Positions 22,498 through 30,064 of a stretch of 37,552 nucleotides of DNA are shown one piece after another (the stretch's first letter is position 1; each line of letters starts with the position of its first letter). This DNA comes from a virus. A model generated the notes under the pieces. The model was not told the origin of the DNA. It saw nothing but the letters and a program-made list of their open reading frames with translations, and searched no databases. The position numbers were made by a program, and so were the translations under genes. Where the stretch lies: the IMG/VR virus record IMGVR_UViG_3300044631_000507, positions 1 through 37,552 of that record, one strand, 5' to 3'.

Positions 22498-24222
22498 TCA
22501 GGCGGTTGTTGCCATTACAGAATAATCACCTTGTTTTTCGAATCTAATAACAGATCTAAAACGATCTTGTAAATGATCACCATGTGATATGGCGAATATG
22601 TTATTACCATCATGGGCTAATTGGTTGATCATATTAATCACAATATCAGAGTTGGTGGAATCTAATCTACCAACCAATATCTCATCTAGTATTAGAAGAT
22701 TACATGATGCGCTATTCTTTATCTTGGCAATATGCCGCCATGCAAATAACATTGCAAGGTCAATACGAAGAGCCTCGCCTGCGCTGAATGAATCATAAGT
22801 AAACTCATCGCGATGTCTTGATTTGATTACTTCGTTAAACTGCTCATCTAAATTGAACTCAATAAACAATTCTAACTCAGTGAGATACTTGTTGATGAGT
22901 TTGTTTATGATGGGGAGATACTCTCGAATGATAGCAGTTTTGATACCAGTATCACGAAGCAATACACTTGCGCCTTCTTGAAGTTGTCGTTTGTCGGAAA
23001 GTTCCTTCTTTAGATCAACCAAGGATAGAACACTACGAGCCACATCTTTCAACTCACTCTTGGGTACATTGATGTTAGTGTGGCTCTGTTCTTGAATCCT
23101 GCTAAGTTTATCCAACAGACCCATCTCTTGTGTTTGTAGCAAAGAGATGCTTGTTGTTAGGCTCTCAATTCTAGAGTTGTTCTCGACCATCTTGTCCATA
23201 TGAACTTGCATCTCGTCAATACGAGACTTGATACGTGCTCGCATTGTCTTGAAATTTTCCAGTTTTTCCTGATTGCTCTCCAAACTAACATTCAGATCAT
23301 TGATCATCTTCATCTTGTGTTCGCCAGAGATGCCTTGGTTACAGGTAGGACATGAGTCGTTACTGTCAAAGAAATCACAATCGTGCTGTAGTTCATTATG
23401 CTTTGCCTCTGTAATAGCAACACTCTCGGCTAACTTATTTGATGCATCAAAAAGTTCTTTTAGCTTCTTTGTTTTATCACTTAGCTCTTTGTTCTCGCCT
23501 ACCTTTTCTTCTACCTGAACTTCATGTGTCTTAATAGTGGTAGTTATCTCTTTGATTTTTTCGTTTATCTCAACTACCTCATCTTGTTGCTTTGTTGAGA
23601 CCACCTCAATGAGGCGCTTTAGTCCCTCTGCCTTTTCCTTGAGAGTCTTGATCTCAGAGTCAACACGAGTAAGTTCTTCCTTGGTGTCAATGATTTGTTG
23701 CTTTAGCAGCTGATTCATTGTACTAAACACACCAATGTCAAGAATGTCTTCAATTACTTCTCTACGTGCAGCTGCCGCGAGCTGCATAAAGGGTGTGTAA
23801 GAGGTGCTTCCCAGAATAACGATCTGAGTGAATGTCTTGAACGACATCATGAGAATTTGCTGCTCAAGGACGTTCTGGTAGTCTTTTACTGCTGCATCTT
23901 GACTCAATAATTTACCGTCACAAAAGATGTCAAACTTTGCGGGCTTGATACCCCGTTCAATTTTGTAGTGCCTGGCGTTTACAATGAACTCAACAATAAC
24001 CTCACACTGTTTCTGATTGATAGAATTTACTAATTGCGGTTTGTTGATGTTTCGGAATGGCTTGCCGTACAACCCAAAGCATAGCGCATCTATCAATGTG
24101 GACTTACCCGCACCCGACTGTCCTTGAATAAGAGTTGTGGGGCTCTTGTCAAGCAAAATAGTTGTGCCGGCGTTTCCTGTAGAGAGAAAGTTTCGATAAA
24201 AAAGTTTTAAGAATAGAATCAT
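22498..24222 (-). CDS. 46: Recombination endonuclease subunit gp46 (Rad50/SbcC-like)
   Basis: 574 residues, near T4 gp46 (560). Walker A is GQSGAGKST near 34-42; the Q-loop region QIVILGS near 132; two coiled-coil arms flank the zinc hook CPTC near 290; the ABC signature is FSAGEALRIDLA near 475; Walker B is NLLILDEIL near 510 with the H-loop AISHGDH near 550. With gp47 it resects DNA ends for recombination-dependent replication and host DNA breakdown. The start overlaps the gene 47 stop (ATGA). Confidence 0.96.
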   Translation of the reverse strand: MILFLKLFYRNFLSTGNAGTTILLDKSPTTLIQGQSGAGKSTLIDALCFGLYGKPFRNINKPQLVNSINQKQCEVIVEFIVNARHYKIERGIKPAKFDIFCDGKLLSQDAAVKDYQNVLEQQILMMSFKTFTQIVILGSTSYTPFMQLAAAARREVIEDILDIGVFSTMNQLLKQQIIDTKEELTRVDSEIKTLKEKAEGLKRLIEVVSTKQQDEVVEINEKIKEITTTIKTHEVQVEEKVGENKELSDKTKKLKELFDASNKLAESVAITEAKHNELQHDCDFFDSNDSCPTCNQGISGEHKMKMINDLNVSLESNQEKLENFKTMRARIKSRIDEMQVHMDKMVENNSRIESLTTSISLLQTQEMGLLDKLSRIQEQSHTNINVPKSELKDVARSVLSLVDLKKELSDKRQLQEGASVLLRDTGIKTAIIREYLPIINKLINKYLTELELFIEFNLDEQFNEVIKSRHRDEFTYDSFSAGEALRIDLAMLFAWRHIAKIKNSASCNLLILDEILVGRLDSTNSDIVINMINQLAHDGNNIFAISHGDHLQDRFRSVIRFEKQGDYSVMATTA

Positions 24223-25269
24223 ACTTTTAGGTTCACTGCCTCTACGTAAAGTTGTTTCATGTATGTGGACAATTTTTCTCGGTCAACATCAACTTCCGCG
24301 GACTTTATGTAATGATGAAGAATTGATTGTGTGTCTTCTATATCTATAGACTCGTCCATATCACTTGCAGTCATGTCAGAGACATCTTCAAGAATTTTGA
24401 TATCATAAGCTCCACAATTGTATACGCGATCAAGGAAGGTGTCAAACTTATAGAAGTCTGTCTTTTTCTGTACAACAATCTTTAGAAACTTTTCCTTGAA
24501 TTCTGATACGTCAATACCTGCTGGGTCATAGTTGGTGTCATCGTACACGAATCGCTCAAACAACGTATAGGGATTCTCGATGAACGTTAGTTCCCTTGTC
24601 TTCGTATCAAATATGTGAAAGCCCCGCGGATCGTTGTAATCCATGTGCGTAATTTGATATGGGTTGCCAAGATAATGGATATTGGACCTACTATTACGAT
24701 GATGATAATGACCAGAGAATACCATATCAAATCTATTAAAAAGTCCAGCATCAAATCCTTCATGCGACTCCATTCCTTTGTACATTGAAAACCCCGATAT
24801 CTCAAGATGTCCGCAGCAAAGATCTGCTTTAGCGGTCTTTAGAAAATCCATAGACTTTGCATAGTTGTCTGAGCAAATCCAGGGTAGCATTAGAAAAGAT
24901 ACACCATGAACATCAATAACCTCGGGATCCGAGATTGGGAGGATGTTATTGTACTCCGCGAGAAGCAACTCGGGAGAATTTATATCCAAGGAATTACGAA
25001 GAGCGATATCGTGATTGCCAACAAGAACATGCATCTTGTAGTCCCGCATTGGCTCGAAGAAGTATTCCTTGCTTCTTTTGAGAGAGAAGTAGTCAATGTA
25101 CTTTCTTCGATCAAAAAGATCACCCAGATGGAGAACTGTATCTACCTTGTATTTCTTTAGAGTAGGAAAGAATGTGTTGGTATAGAACTTTTCAAAGAAG
25201 TCGTGGAAGATGTGTCTACCGTCACGCGCACCAAAAATGGGTGTCGGTAATTATTGCAATTTTTGCCAT
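24219..25269 (-). CDS. 47: Recombination endonuclease subunit gp47 (Mre11/SbcD-like), apparent +1 frameshift near the start
   Basis: The phosphoesterase core is intact from codon 11 on: HFGARDG, HLGDLFDRRKYID, VLVGNHDIALRNS, CGHLEISG and FSGHYHHRNS give the metal motifs. The first ATG with gp47 sequence (25269, MAKIAIITDTH) follows an AAAGGAGGG ribosome site and encodes the first metal pair D-x-H. But the run after CA at 25233-25238 has five T where four are needed, so the MAKIAIITDTH part is one base out of frame with the rest. The in-frame ATG at 25049 would lose the catalytic N-terminus. Real mutation, sequence error or +1 slippage at TTT-T are all possible. Confidence 0.85.
25236..25269 (-). 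repeat. Direct repeat copy B: rebuilt start of gene 47
   Basis: 34 bases matching copy A (26013-26046) at 33 positions. It encodes MAKIAIITDTH with AAA for lysine 3. It lies immediately after the stop of the homing gene and is joined to the body of gene 47. Confidence 0.9.
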
Positions 25270-25270
25270 T

Positions 25271-25972
25271 TTACAGACCCTCCTTTCTAAAATATTTACA
25301 GTTGTTGAAATGCCATCTCTTAGCACCGACCTCTTTTGAACAATGAGGACAAACGTATTTTATACCTGCAGTATTGTGTACTACCTCGCCAGATATAAAT
25401 CTTGGGTCGTCTTTAGAGACATGAAAAATTCTACCATCTTTATCTCTAACAGTAACTTTACCTTTGTTTACGTGAACTAGTTCACCACTAACATATCGGG
25501 TATCATCTTTGCGTACTTGCATAGTATTGCCGTTTGAATCAACAACAGACACCATACCATACGTTTTAGATAAGACACCAAAATTGCCTTTTGATGGATT
25601 TTTTTCTAACATTCGTTTGGACGAAGCTTTTGCAAAGTTTGCAGCCCTTTCAGATTTCTCTGAAAGCCAGTGCATATCACCAGAATGGTTTGGTGGCTTA
25701 CCCCCTCCCAAAACCAGATTGTAGCACAATGGGTCTTGGAGTACAACCTCAGTCACTAGTTTAGATTCTAATGCAAGAGCGTCTTCATAGCAGTCAAAAA
25801 ACTCAATGATCTCTCTATTGAAATTTTCTTTACCATAATGCTTTATCGCATCACCAAGCCTAGTTCCTGACCCCAAATACCCATCATTTATGTTTTTTGT
25901 TGCATGCACACCAATGTAAAATTTACCGTTTATAAGGTTTGTTGTTTTGTAGACGAAGTAGTATTTTTTCAT
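25271..25972 (-). CDS. GIY-YIG homing endonuclease inserted at the start of gene 47
   Basis: 233 residues from the ATG at 25972 with AGGAGGCAAAA before it. The GIY-YIG domain is at the N-terminus: FVYKTTN, GKFYIGVHATKN, then Y-L-G-S-G-T and E-N-F-N-R-E-I. Two tandem copies of a beta module follow near 140-195, each of the form V-x-V-x-D-x-x-G-N/R, KDD-x-R-Y/F, SGE-x-VH. The end is a zinc finger, YVCPHC...HFNNC. It separates gene 55 from gene 47 and sits between a 34-bp direct repeat of the gene 47 start. Its 3' end carries the ribosome site for the rebuilt gene 47. Confidence 0.93.
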   Translation of the reverse strand: MKKYYFVYKTTNLINGKFYIGVHATKNINDGYLGSGTRLGDAIKHYGKENFNREIIEFFDCYEDALALESKLVTEVVLQDPLCYNLVLGGGKPPNHSGDMHWLSEKSERAANFAKASSKRMLEKNPSKGNFGVLSKTYGMVSVVDSNGNTMQVRKDDTRYVSGELVHVNKGKVTVRDKDGRIFHVSKDDPRFISGEVVHNTAGIKYVCPHCSKEVGAKRWHFNNCKYFRKEGL

Positions 25973-25982
25973 TTTTGCCTCC

Positions 25983-26004
25983 TGTCTACTATTTATAACA
26001 GACA
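25983..26004 (-). promoter_or_regulatory. Late promoter in a short hairpin before the GIY-YIG gene
   Basis: TATAAATA on the minus strand (plus-strand 25990-25997) is a perfect late promoter. It lies in the loop of a 5-bp stem TGTCT/AGACA whose second arm directly precedes the GGAGG ribosome site of the homing gene. Confidence 0.72.
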
Positions 26005-26012
26005 CTCTTTCT

Positions 26013-26046
26013 AATGGGTGTCGGTAATTATTGCAATCTTTGCCAT
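26013..26046 (-). repeat. Direct repeat copy A: original start of gene 47, now an 11-codon dead end
   Basis: ATG at 26046 overlaps the gene 55 stop (TAATG) and reads MAKIAIITDTH then TAG. It is the native gene 47 start, cut off after codon 11 by the homing gene insertion. It differs from copy B at one silent base (AAG against AAA). Confidence 0.9.
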
Positions 26047-26564
26047 TACTGATCCTCCATTAGCTTTTCCAATGAAGTAGTCTTTGCCTTCTTGGGCTTC
26101 TTTTCTAACTTCTTCTCAAATGCCTCATGGTCAAAGGAGTTGTTTGTCTGTACAAAGCTCATGAAGTTCTGTGATAGCTCTGCGTCATCAAACTCTTGCT
26201 GCTCAAATGCCTCGAAGGGCATATCTTGAATCAAACGATGCTTGATGTAGCTTTGGCGCTTCTCTCGTTGAATACGTCGAATGAAAGCAAAGTAGCAGAT
26301 CTGTGTGTAGTATGCAAAGGGATTGCTACTCTTTGCTGGATCAAAGTTTGTGAGGTACTGTAAGCAATTTTCAATGCCATCACTAACAAGCTCTTCTTTG
26401 TATGAGTAACCATAGAAATTTGGTCGTGATGCAAACCTCGTTGCAATGTCGAGAATGCACTTTCCAATGTACTCAGGCACACGAGCATCAGGATTTGTTT
26501 TTAGCTTTTCCTTGTAATCAATGATTGCTTGTAAGAATTGTTTGTTGTCAACATAATTTGCCAT
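26046..26564 (-). CDS. 55: Late-transcription sigma factor gp55
   Basis: 172 residues. NYVDNKQFLQAIIDYKEKL matches the T4 gp55 N-terminus (NYVNNKELLQAIIDWK); the core EELVSDGIENCLQYLTNFD and PFAYYTQICYFAFIRRIQRE is the sigma region-2 equivalent that reads TATAAATA. The C-terminal acidic/hydrophobic tail ends SLEKLMED, close to the clamp-binding tail that meets gp45. It explains the late promoters listed in this window. The start at 26564 has AAAGGAG; the longer reading begins with GTG and lies over the ribosome site. Confidence 0.95.
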   Translation of the reverse strand: MANYVDNKQFLQAIIDYKEKLKTNPDARVPEYIGKCILDIATRFASRPNFYGYSYKEELVSDGIENCLQYLTNFDPAKSSNPFAYYTQICYFAFIRRIQREKRQSYIKHRLIQDMPFEAFEQQEFDDAELSQNFMSFVQTNNSFDHEAFEKKLEKKPKKAKTTSLEKLMEDQ

Positions 26565-26582
26565 AGTAAGCTCCTTTAGCAC

Positions 26583-26610
26583 AGTATAACACCATATAAC
26601 AGATAGTCAA
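26583..26610 (-). promoter_or_regulatory. Early sigma70-type promoter for gene 55
   Basis: Minus strand: TTGACT (26605-26610), 16-base spacer, TATACT (26583-26588). It lies just upstream of the gene 55 ribosome site, so 55 can be made before any late transcription. Confidence 0.72.
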
Positions 26611-26625
26611 AGATAGACCAAAAGA

Positions 26626-26654
26626 TTGACAGGCTTTCGCCGCTGTCCTATAAT
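26626..26654 (+). promoter_or_regulatory. Consensus sigma70 promoter antisense to uvsW
   Basis: Plus strand: TTGACA (26626-26631), exactly 17 bases, TATAAT (26649-26654): a perfect consensus. It points right, into the 3' end of uvsW, which is on the minus strand. The spacer holds the inverted pair GACAG/CTGTC. No gene with a ribosome site follows on the plus strand until the homing gene at 28323. Confidence 0.72.
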
Positions 26655-26677
26655 CACCGTGTACCTGGATGATGATA

Positions 26678-28177
26678 CTAAAACTTAATTGTTTTGATAT
26701 CGAATGTGAACTGTTCGGCTTGATACGTCTCGATACGTTCCTTAAGGTGCTTCATTGTATGGTTCAACTTTGACTTTATAGAAAAGTTGTCTGCTATATC
26801 ATACAGTTTGCAAGACTCTTTACCTTCCTTAAGACGCAATCCTCTACCAATAGACTGTAGATTCCGTATCTTACTCTTTGTTGGACTAGCAAAAATTATG
26901 TTCTCAATGCTGGGAATGTTGATTCCAGTTGATGTTGTTCCATAAGAACAGATAACAATTGCGTCATCATGTGTATCTAGTACCTTACGAATACGTTCTC
27001 TTTCCTCTGTGGTTACTTCGCCTGATATGTAGAACAAAGGTCTTTCACCACAAAGTTCTTTTGCTATGTCATATAAAGGCTTGCCTTGCTTCTCCACGAA
27101 CTGAAACAGTATAAGAGTGTTACCCTTTGAAGCCTTTGCAAGTTTGACTATAAATCTGTTTCTCTTTTCGTTTGAAACAATGTAGTCAATCTCTTTCTGG
27201 TAGTCGGCACCCTTAAGAAGTTTTCTTGTCTCCTCGTCATAATCTAGTAGTAGGCACTTGATGTTTAGTTTTACTACCTGATTAGCATCCATCAACTCCT
27301 TTGTTGTTATCACCCGATACACGGGACCAAAGGATCCCTCTAGTGATAACTTAGACACCTTAGCATCTTGTATTGTACCTGTAGTACCCAGACGATATCG
27401 TGCTCGAATGAGCTTAGAGGAGATTTGTTGCAACGAGTTTGACGCAAACCTATGCGCTTCGTCACCAATGTACACATCCCACTCTTTGTAGAAGTCCAAC
27501 GCCTTCTTGTTCTTTGTCATGGAATGGATTGACTGCCAGGTTGTTATGAGAACAGGTTTGTCTGTTTCTTTATCTTTACCCGAGTACAATTGATGACAAA
27601 ACTCGTCTGCATCCCAATCATCTTCTGATGCGTAATCTTCAAAGTCACTGAACATCTGTGATACCAATGATGTTGTTGGTACCATGAGTACAATGCGTCT
27701 GCCAAATTCGAGATGCCAACGAACAAAGACATAAATGATCGCGGACTTGCCCGAGCTAGTTGGGGATAAAGCCAACATTCGTTCTTTGTTAATTGCTCTG
27801 TGTATTGCGTCTACTTGGTAGTCCCGCAGCTCAATCTTCTTGCCCTTAGTGTGTATATTGAGGCAATCAATGAAATGTCGTACTTCTTCTAAAGACACTT
27901 TCGAGTCAGAATGTACTTCTTCAAAAGACGATTTGCACTCGTAACCGTTGTCCTTTGCAAACTTCTGTACGTACTCAAGCAACCCAACAGGCAAAGTCTT
28001 TCGGTGTATGTCAAAAAGTTTGGCTTTTCCATCCCAGATTTTTGCCTTGAATGTTGGCATAAACTGATGCCCAGGAACGGGAAAGGTGAAGAAGTCGCAC
28101 AGTTCCTGCTCTATGCCAAAGTCATCTGATGTTACTTGTAATGTTGCTTCGTTCAGCTTGGAGATCACTAGACTCAT
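26678..28177 (-). CDS. uvsW: UvsW SF2 helicase
   Basis: 499 residues, T4 length. The N-terminal 110 residues are the small substrate domain (FPVPGHQFMPTFKAKIWDGK). Motif I is SPTSSGKS near 139-146, motif II GDEAHRF near 239, motif III LGTTGTI near 265, motif VI QSIGRGLRLKEG near 447. It unwinds R-loops and regresses or branch-migrates forks and junctions, shifting T4 from origin to recombination-driven replication. It is made late in T4; here a late-promoter-like CTAAATA and hairpin precede it. Confidence 0.96.
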   Translation of the reverse strand: MSLVISKLNEATLQVTSDDFGIEQELCDFFTFPVPGHQFMPTFKAKIWDGKAKLFDIHRKTLPVGLLEYVQKFAKDNGYECKSSFEEVHSDSKVSLEEVRHFIDCLNIHTKGKKIELRDYQVDAIHRAINKERMLALSPTSSGKSAIIYVFVRWHLEFGRRIVLMVPTTSLVSQMFSDFEDYASEDDWDADEFCHQLYSGKDKETDKPVLITTWQSIHSMTKNKKALDFYKEWDVYIGDEAHRFASNSLQQISSKLIRARYRLGTTGTIQDAKVSKLSLEGSFGPVYRVITTKELMDANQVVKLNIKCLLLDYDEETRKLLKGADYQKEIDYIVSNEKRNRFIVKLAKASKGNTLILFQFVEKQGKPLYDIAKELCGERPLFYISGEVTTEERERIRKVLDTHDDAIVICSYGTTSTGINIPSIENIIFASPTKSKIRNLQSIGRGLRLKEGKESCKLYDIADNFSIKSKLNHTMKHLKERIETYQAEQFTFDIKTIKF

Positions 28178-28179
28178 GA

Positions 28180-28213
28180 AAATACCCAGAATTTTTACAC
28201 TCTGGGTATTTAG
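28180..28213 (-). promoter_or_regulatory. Hairpin with late-promoter-like element at the uvsW start; also bidirectional terminator-like
   Basis: An 11-bp perfect stem (28180-28190 and 28201-28211, 10-base loop) ends a few bases before the uvsW ATG. The minus strand reads ACTAAATA across the first arm (plus-strand 28206-28213), keeping the TAAATA core of late promoters. There is no ordinary ribosome site outside the hairpin. The GC core with A/T flanks could also stop transcripts from either side. Confidence 0.6.
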
Positions 28214-28250
28214 TCTACGTTCCTGCCACGAATTTTGAAAACTAGTATTT

Positions 28251-28258
28251 TATAAATA
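28251..28258 (+). promoter_or_regulatory. Late promoter for the plus-strand GIY-YIG gene
   Basis: TATAAATA, a perfect T4-type late promoter, 72 bases before the ATG at 28323. The same element stands at the same distance before the minus-strand GIY-YIG gene. Confidence 0.78.
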
Positions 28259-28335
28259 GAAATGAACCTCGCGGGACTGCAATCCCCAGGCTCTCTAGTC
28301 AACACCACTAAAAGGAGTCTTTATGACCAGCTCAT
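28251..28335 (+). repeat. Inverted repeat, left copy: shared homing-gene leader
   Basis: These 85 bases (late promoter, untranslated leader and first codons) are identical in reverse complement to 30760-30844. Identity ends a few codons into the reading frames, where silent differences begin. Confidence 0.92.
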
Positions 28336-28997
28336 TTATTTATTATGTATATGCTTATATACGATCAAAAGATACAGCAACTGCAAAAGCCGGAACACCA
28401 TATTACATTGGAAAAGGAAAAGGTAACCGTGCATATAGAAAACATAGTGTACCTGTACCCAATAACAGAAACTATATAATTTTTTTAGAAACTAACTTAT
28501 CGGAAGTTGGTGCGTTAGCCTTAGAGAGATTTTATTTGAGATGGTGGGGTTGCAAACACTCTGGTGGAATTTTACGGAACATTATTGATGGTTATGGCTC
28601 AGGTGCTACTAATGTTGGGCAACACATATCAGAAACAAAATCTTCTAAAGAATGGAGAGAAGGTCCTGGTAAAATTGCAGGTGAAAAAATTTCAAAAGCA
28701 AAATTGGGTGTTAAGTTTACCGAAGAGCACAGGAGGAAAATTAGTGAATACCAAAAGAATAGAATTGTTTCTGATGTAACTAAAGAAAAAATGTCAAAGT
28801 CAAGATCAGGTATAAAGCAGTCAAACTCTCATAAAGAAAACATCCGCAAAGCAAACATAGGTCTTAAACTAATATCTAAAAAAGATAATCCACTAGAACG
28901 AAAAAAGGTCCCTGCCAATGAACTTCAAACATTTCTTTCTAATGGGTGGGTCCTAGGTGCACAAGGAACATCTCACTTGTCATTACGCAAATCTTAA
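28323..28997 (+). CDS. GIY-YIG homing endonuclease (only plus-strand gene)
   Basis: 224 residues with ribosome site AAAAGGAG. GIY-YIG motifs: YYVYAYIR at 7-14 and [14 protein letters not shown] near 25-38, with [10 protein letters not shown] and RWWGCKH completing the fold. The C-terminal half is a string of basic NUMOD3-like modules ([25 protein letters not shown] and two more). It lies between uvsW and uvsY, opposite to all neighbours, and its last four bases overlap the uvsY end. Its leader and N-terminus match the gene at 30065-30772. Confidence 0.92.
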   Translation: MTSSFIYYVYAYIRSKDTATAKAGTPYYIGKGKGNRAYRKHSVPVPNNRNYIIFLETNLSEVGALALERFYLRWWGCKHSGGILRNIIDGYGSGATNVGQHISETKSSKEWREGPGKIAGEKISKAKLGVKFTEEHRRKISEYQKNRIVSDVTKEKMSKSRSGIKQSNSHKENIRKANIGLKLISKKDNPLERKKVPANELQTFLSNGWVLGAQGTSHLSLRKS

Positions 28998-29431
28998 CTG
29001 CCCGATAAAAACTTACTATACTCTATAAAATTCCTGATAGACCAATCTCTGCCTTTTATCTGCTGAAGAATAGACTCTAGCTGATACTGCATGTTCTCCA
29101 TGTACTGAATCTTCAGTTTCACTTTTATGATGTCCGAGTCGCTATCAAGTTTTTCGCCCATGGTGCTCTTTAGTGGCTTTAGACCCTGGTACTGCTTTAG
29201 ATTGTGCTCTTGTAGCTCTTCCTGAGTGAGCTCGCCGTTGTAATACCTTGTCTTGAGCTCTTTTAGTTCAAGGTAGTCAGATGACAATTTAATTAGCTTG
29301 CTCTTGCATTGCATTAGCAGTTCAAGGTACTTCTGATGCAAGTTAGCAGAGCGTAGTGTTTCCTCTGTTAGCTTGTTTCGATCAATGCCGCAATCAGCAG
29401 CCCATAGCTCATTGATTTGTTCTATGTTCAT
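28994..29431 (-). CDS. uvsY: UvsY recombination mediator
   Basis: 145 residues (T4: 137). It is helical with [21 protein letters not shown] and [20 protein letters not shown] matching the T4 UvsY pattern (ARLDYYSG; VLKVDTSLQYW), and [12 protein letters not shown] at the C-terminus matching SRGFAIKHIQDM. It loads UvsX on gp32-coated single-stranded DNA. The adjacent uvsW fits the T4 order. The start has no clear ribosome site but directly follows a 10-bp hairpin. Confidence 0.92.
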   Translation of the reverse strand: MNIEQINELWAADCGIDRNKLTEETLRSANLHQKYLELLMQCKSKLIKLSSDYLELKELKTRYYNGELTQEELQEHNLKQYQGLKPLKSTMGEKLDSDSDIIKVKLKIQYMENMQYQLESILQQIKGRDWSIRNFIEYSKFLSGS

Positions 29432-29432
29432 A

Positions 29433-29463
29433 GTTACAATACGACTAAAAATTGTATTGTAAC
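29433..29463 (-). promoter_or_regulatory. Hairpin abutting the uvsY start codon
   Basis: A perfect 10-bp stem (GTTACAATAC and GTATTGTAAC) with an 11-base loop ends one base before ATG. It contains no late promoter and no T tract, so it is neither the masking device nor a terminator seen elsewhere. It may control uvsY translation. Confidence 0.55.
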
Positions 29464-29469
29464 AGACAA

Positions 29470-30003
29470 CTAGGTTAAGTCAAGTTTGAAATAAGAATAC
29501 TCTAAAGTTAAACTTGCTGTTGCGTATGGCACATCGGTGTTAGTTGAGCTAAATTCCACACCACCAAGTTGAGTGGGATAACAATCAACAAATGAGAAGG
29601 TTCTTACGGGTGTGTTATTTGGACCAAGAACAATTAGCCTTGCGTCGGAATAGTTGTTTGCAAGTTCTGATGATTCTGAAAAACCTCTCAACATGTTCTC
29701 GGTTGTGTATTGAGTGGAAGTCTCAGGAAATCCCAGTCCCTTCATCCAATTGTAAACTTCAACCCAGTTGTTCATCTGCCCATCAATAGCAAACTGCAAC
29801 TGTAAGTCACTAAACTCAAGTCTCTCTGATGGGATCTTGATAACAGATAGGGGGGTTGGAGTTTCTAAACCAGCTAAACTAATGCTGGGTAGGTTTACTT
29901 GTTGGCAGAAGAAGGTTACCTTTGGTAAGCGTTCAATGCTAAGAATGAACCCATTAGGGCTCAAGAAATTAAGATCACTTGAAGGACAAGAAAGTGTAGC
30001 CAT
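29470..30003 (-). CDS. Tail-tube-like virion structural protein
   Basis: 177 residues. The layout NGFILSIERLPKVTFFCQQVNLPSIS at 17-42, then PSERLEFSDLQLQFAIDG, WVEVYNWMKGLGFP and a C-terminal strand series ending ASLTLEYSYFKL is that of the gp19-type tube fold (gp19: FQVEISYLG, ALPAGI, WTVTVMND, FEVTLALDYWE). A gene at this place after 23 in related phages is sometimes called gp3, the tail completion protein; I cannot exclude that. It has its own late-type promoter (ACTAAATA) and ribosome site GTAAAGGAAA. Confidence 0.72.
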   Translation of the reverse strand: MATLSCPSSDLNFLSPNGFILSIERLPKVTFFCQQVNLPSISLAGLETPTPLSVIKIPSERLEFSDLQLQFAIDGQMNNWVEVYNWMKGLGFPETSTQYTTENMLRGFSESSELANNYSDARLIVLGPNNTPVRTFSFVDCYPTQLGGVEFSSTNTDVPYATASLTLEYSYFKLDLT

Positions 30004-30020
30004 AAGATTTCCTTTACTTG

Positions 30021-30028
30021 TATTTAGT
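30021..30028 (-). promoter_or_regulatory. Late-promoter variant before the tail-tube-like gene
   Basis: Minus strand ACTAAATA keeps the TAAATA core of TATAAATA, and lies between a terminator and the ribosome site of the next gene. The same variant occurs before uvsW. Confidence 0.5.
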
Positions 30029-30031
30029 AAT

Positions 30032-30058
30032 GAAAAAGCCCAGGGGGTTGCCCTGGGT
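30032..30058 (-). terminator. Rho-independent terminator after the minus-strand GIY-YIG gene
   Basis: Stem CCCAGGG/CCCTGGG (30051-30057 and 30039-30045), 5-base loop, then CTTTTTC on the minus strand. Confidence 0.85.
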
Positions 30059-30064
30059 ATAAAA

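Noticed and set aside
25271-26012. Intron in gene 47
   Set aside because: The homing gene fills nearly all of the insert, and the 3' junction does not end in G as group I introns do; a late promoter and a direct repeat explain the structure better.
26656-26770. Small plus-strand frames after the antisense promoter (9 and 34 codons)
   Set aside because: No ribosome site and no protein-like composition; they mirror uvsW codons.
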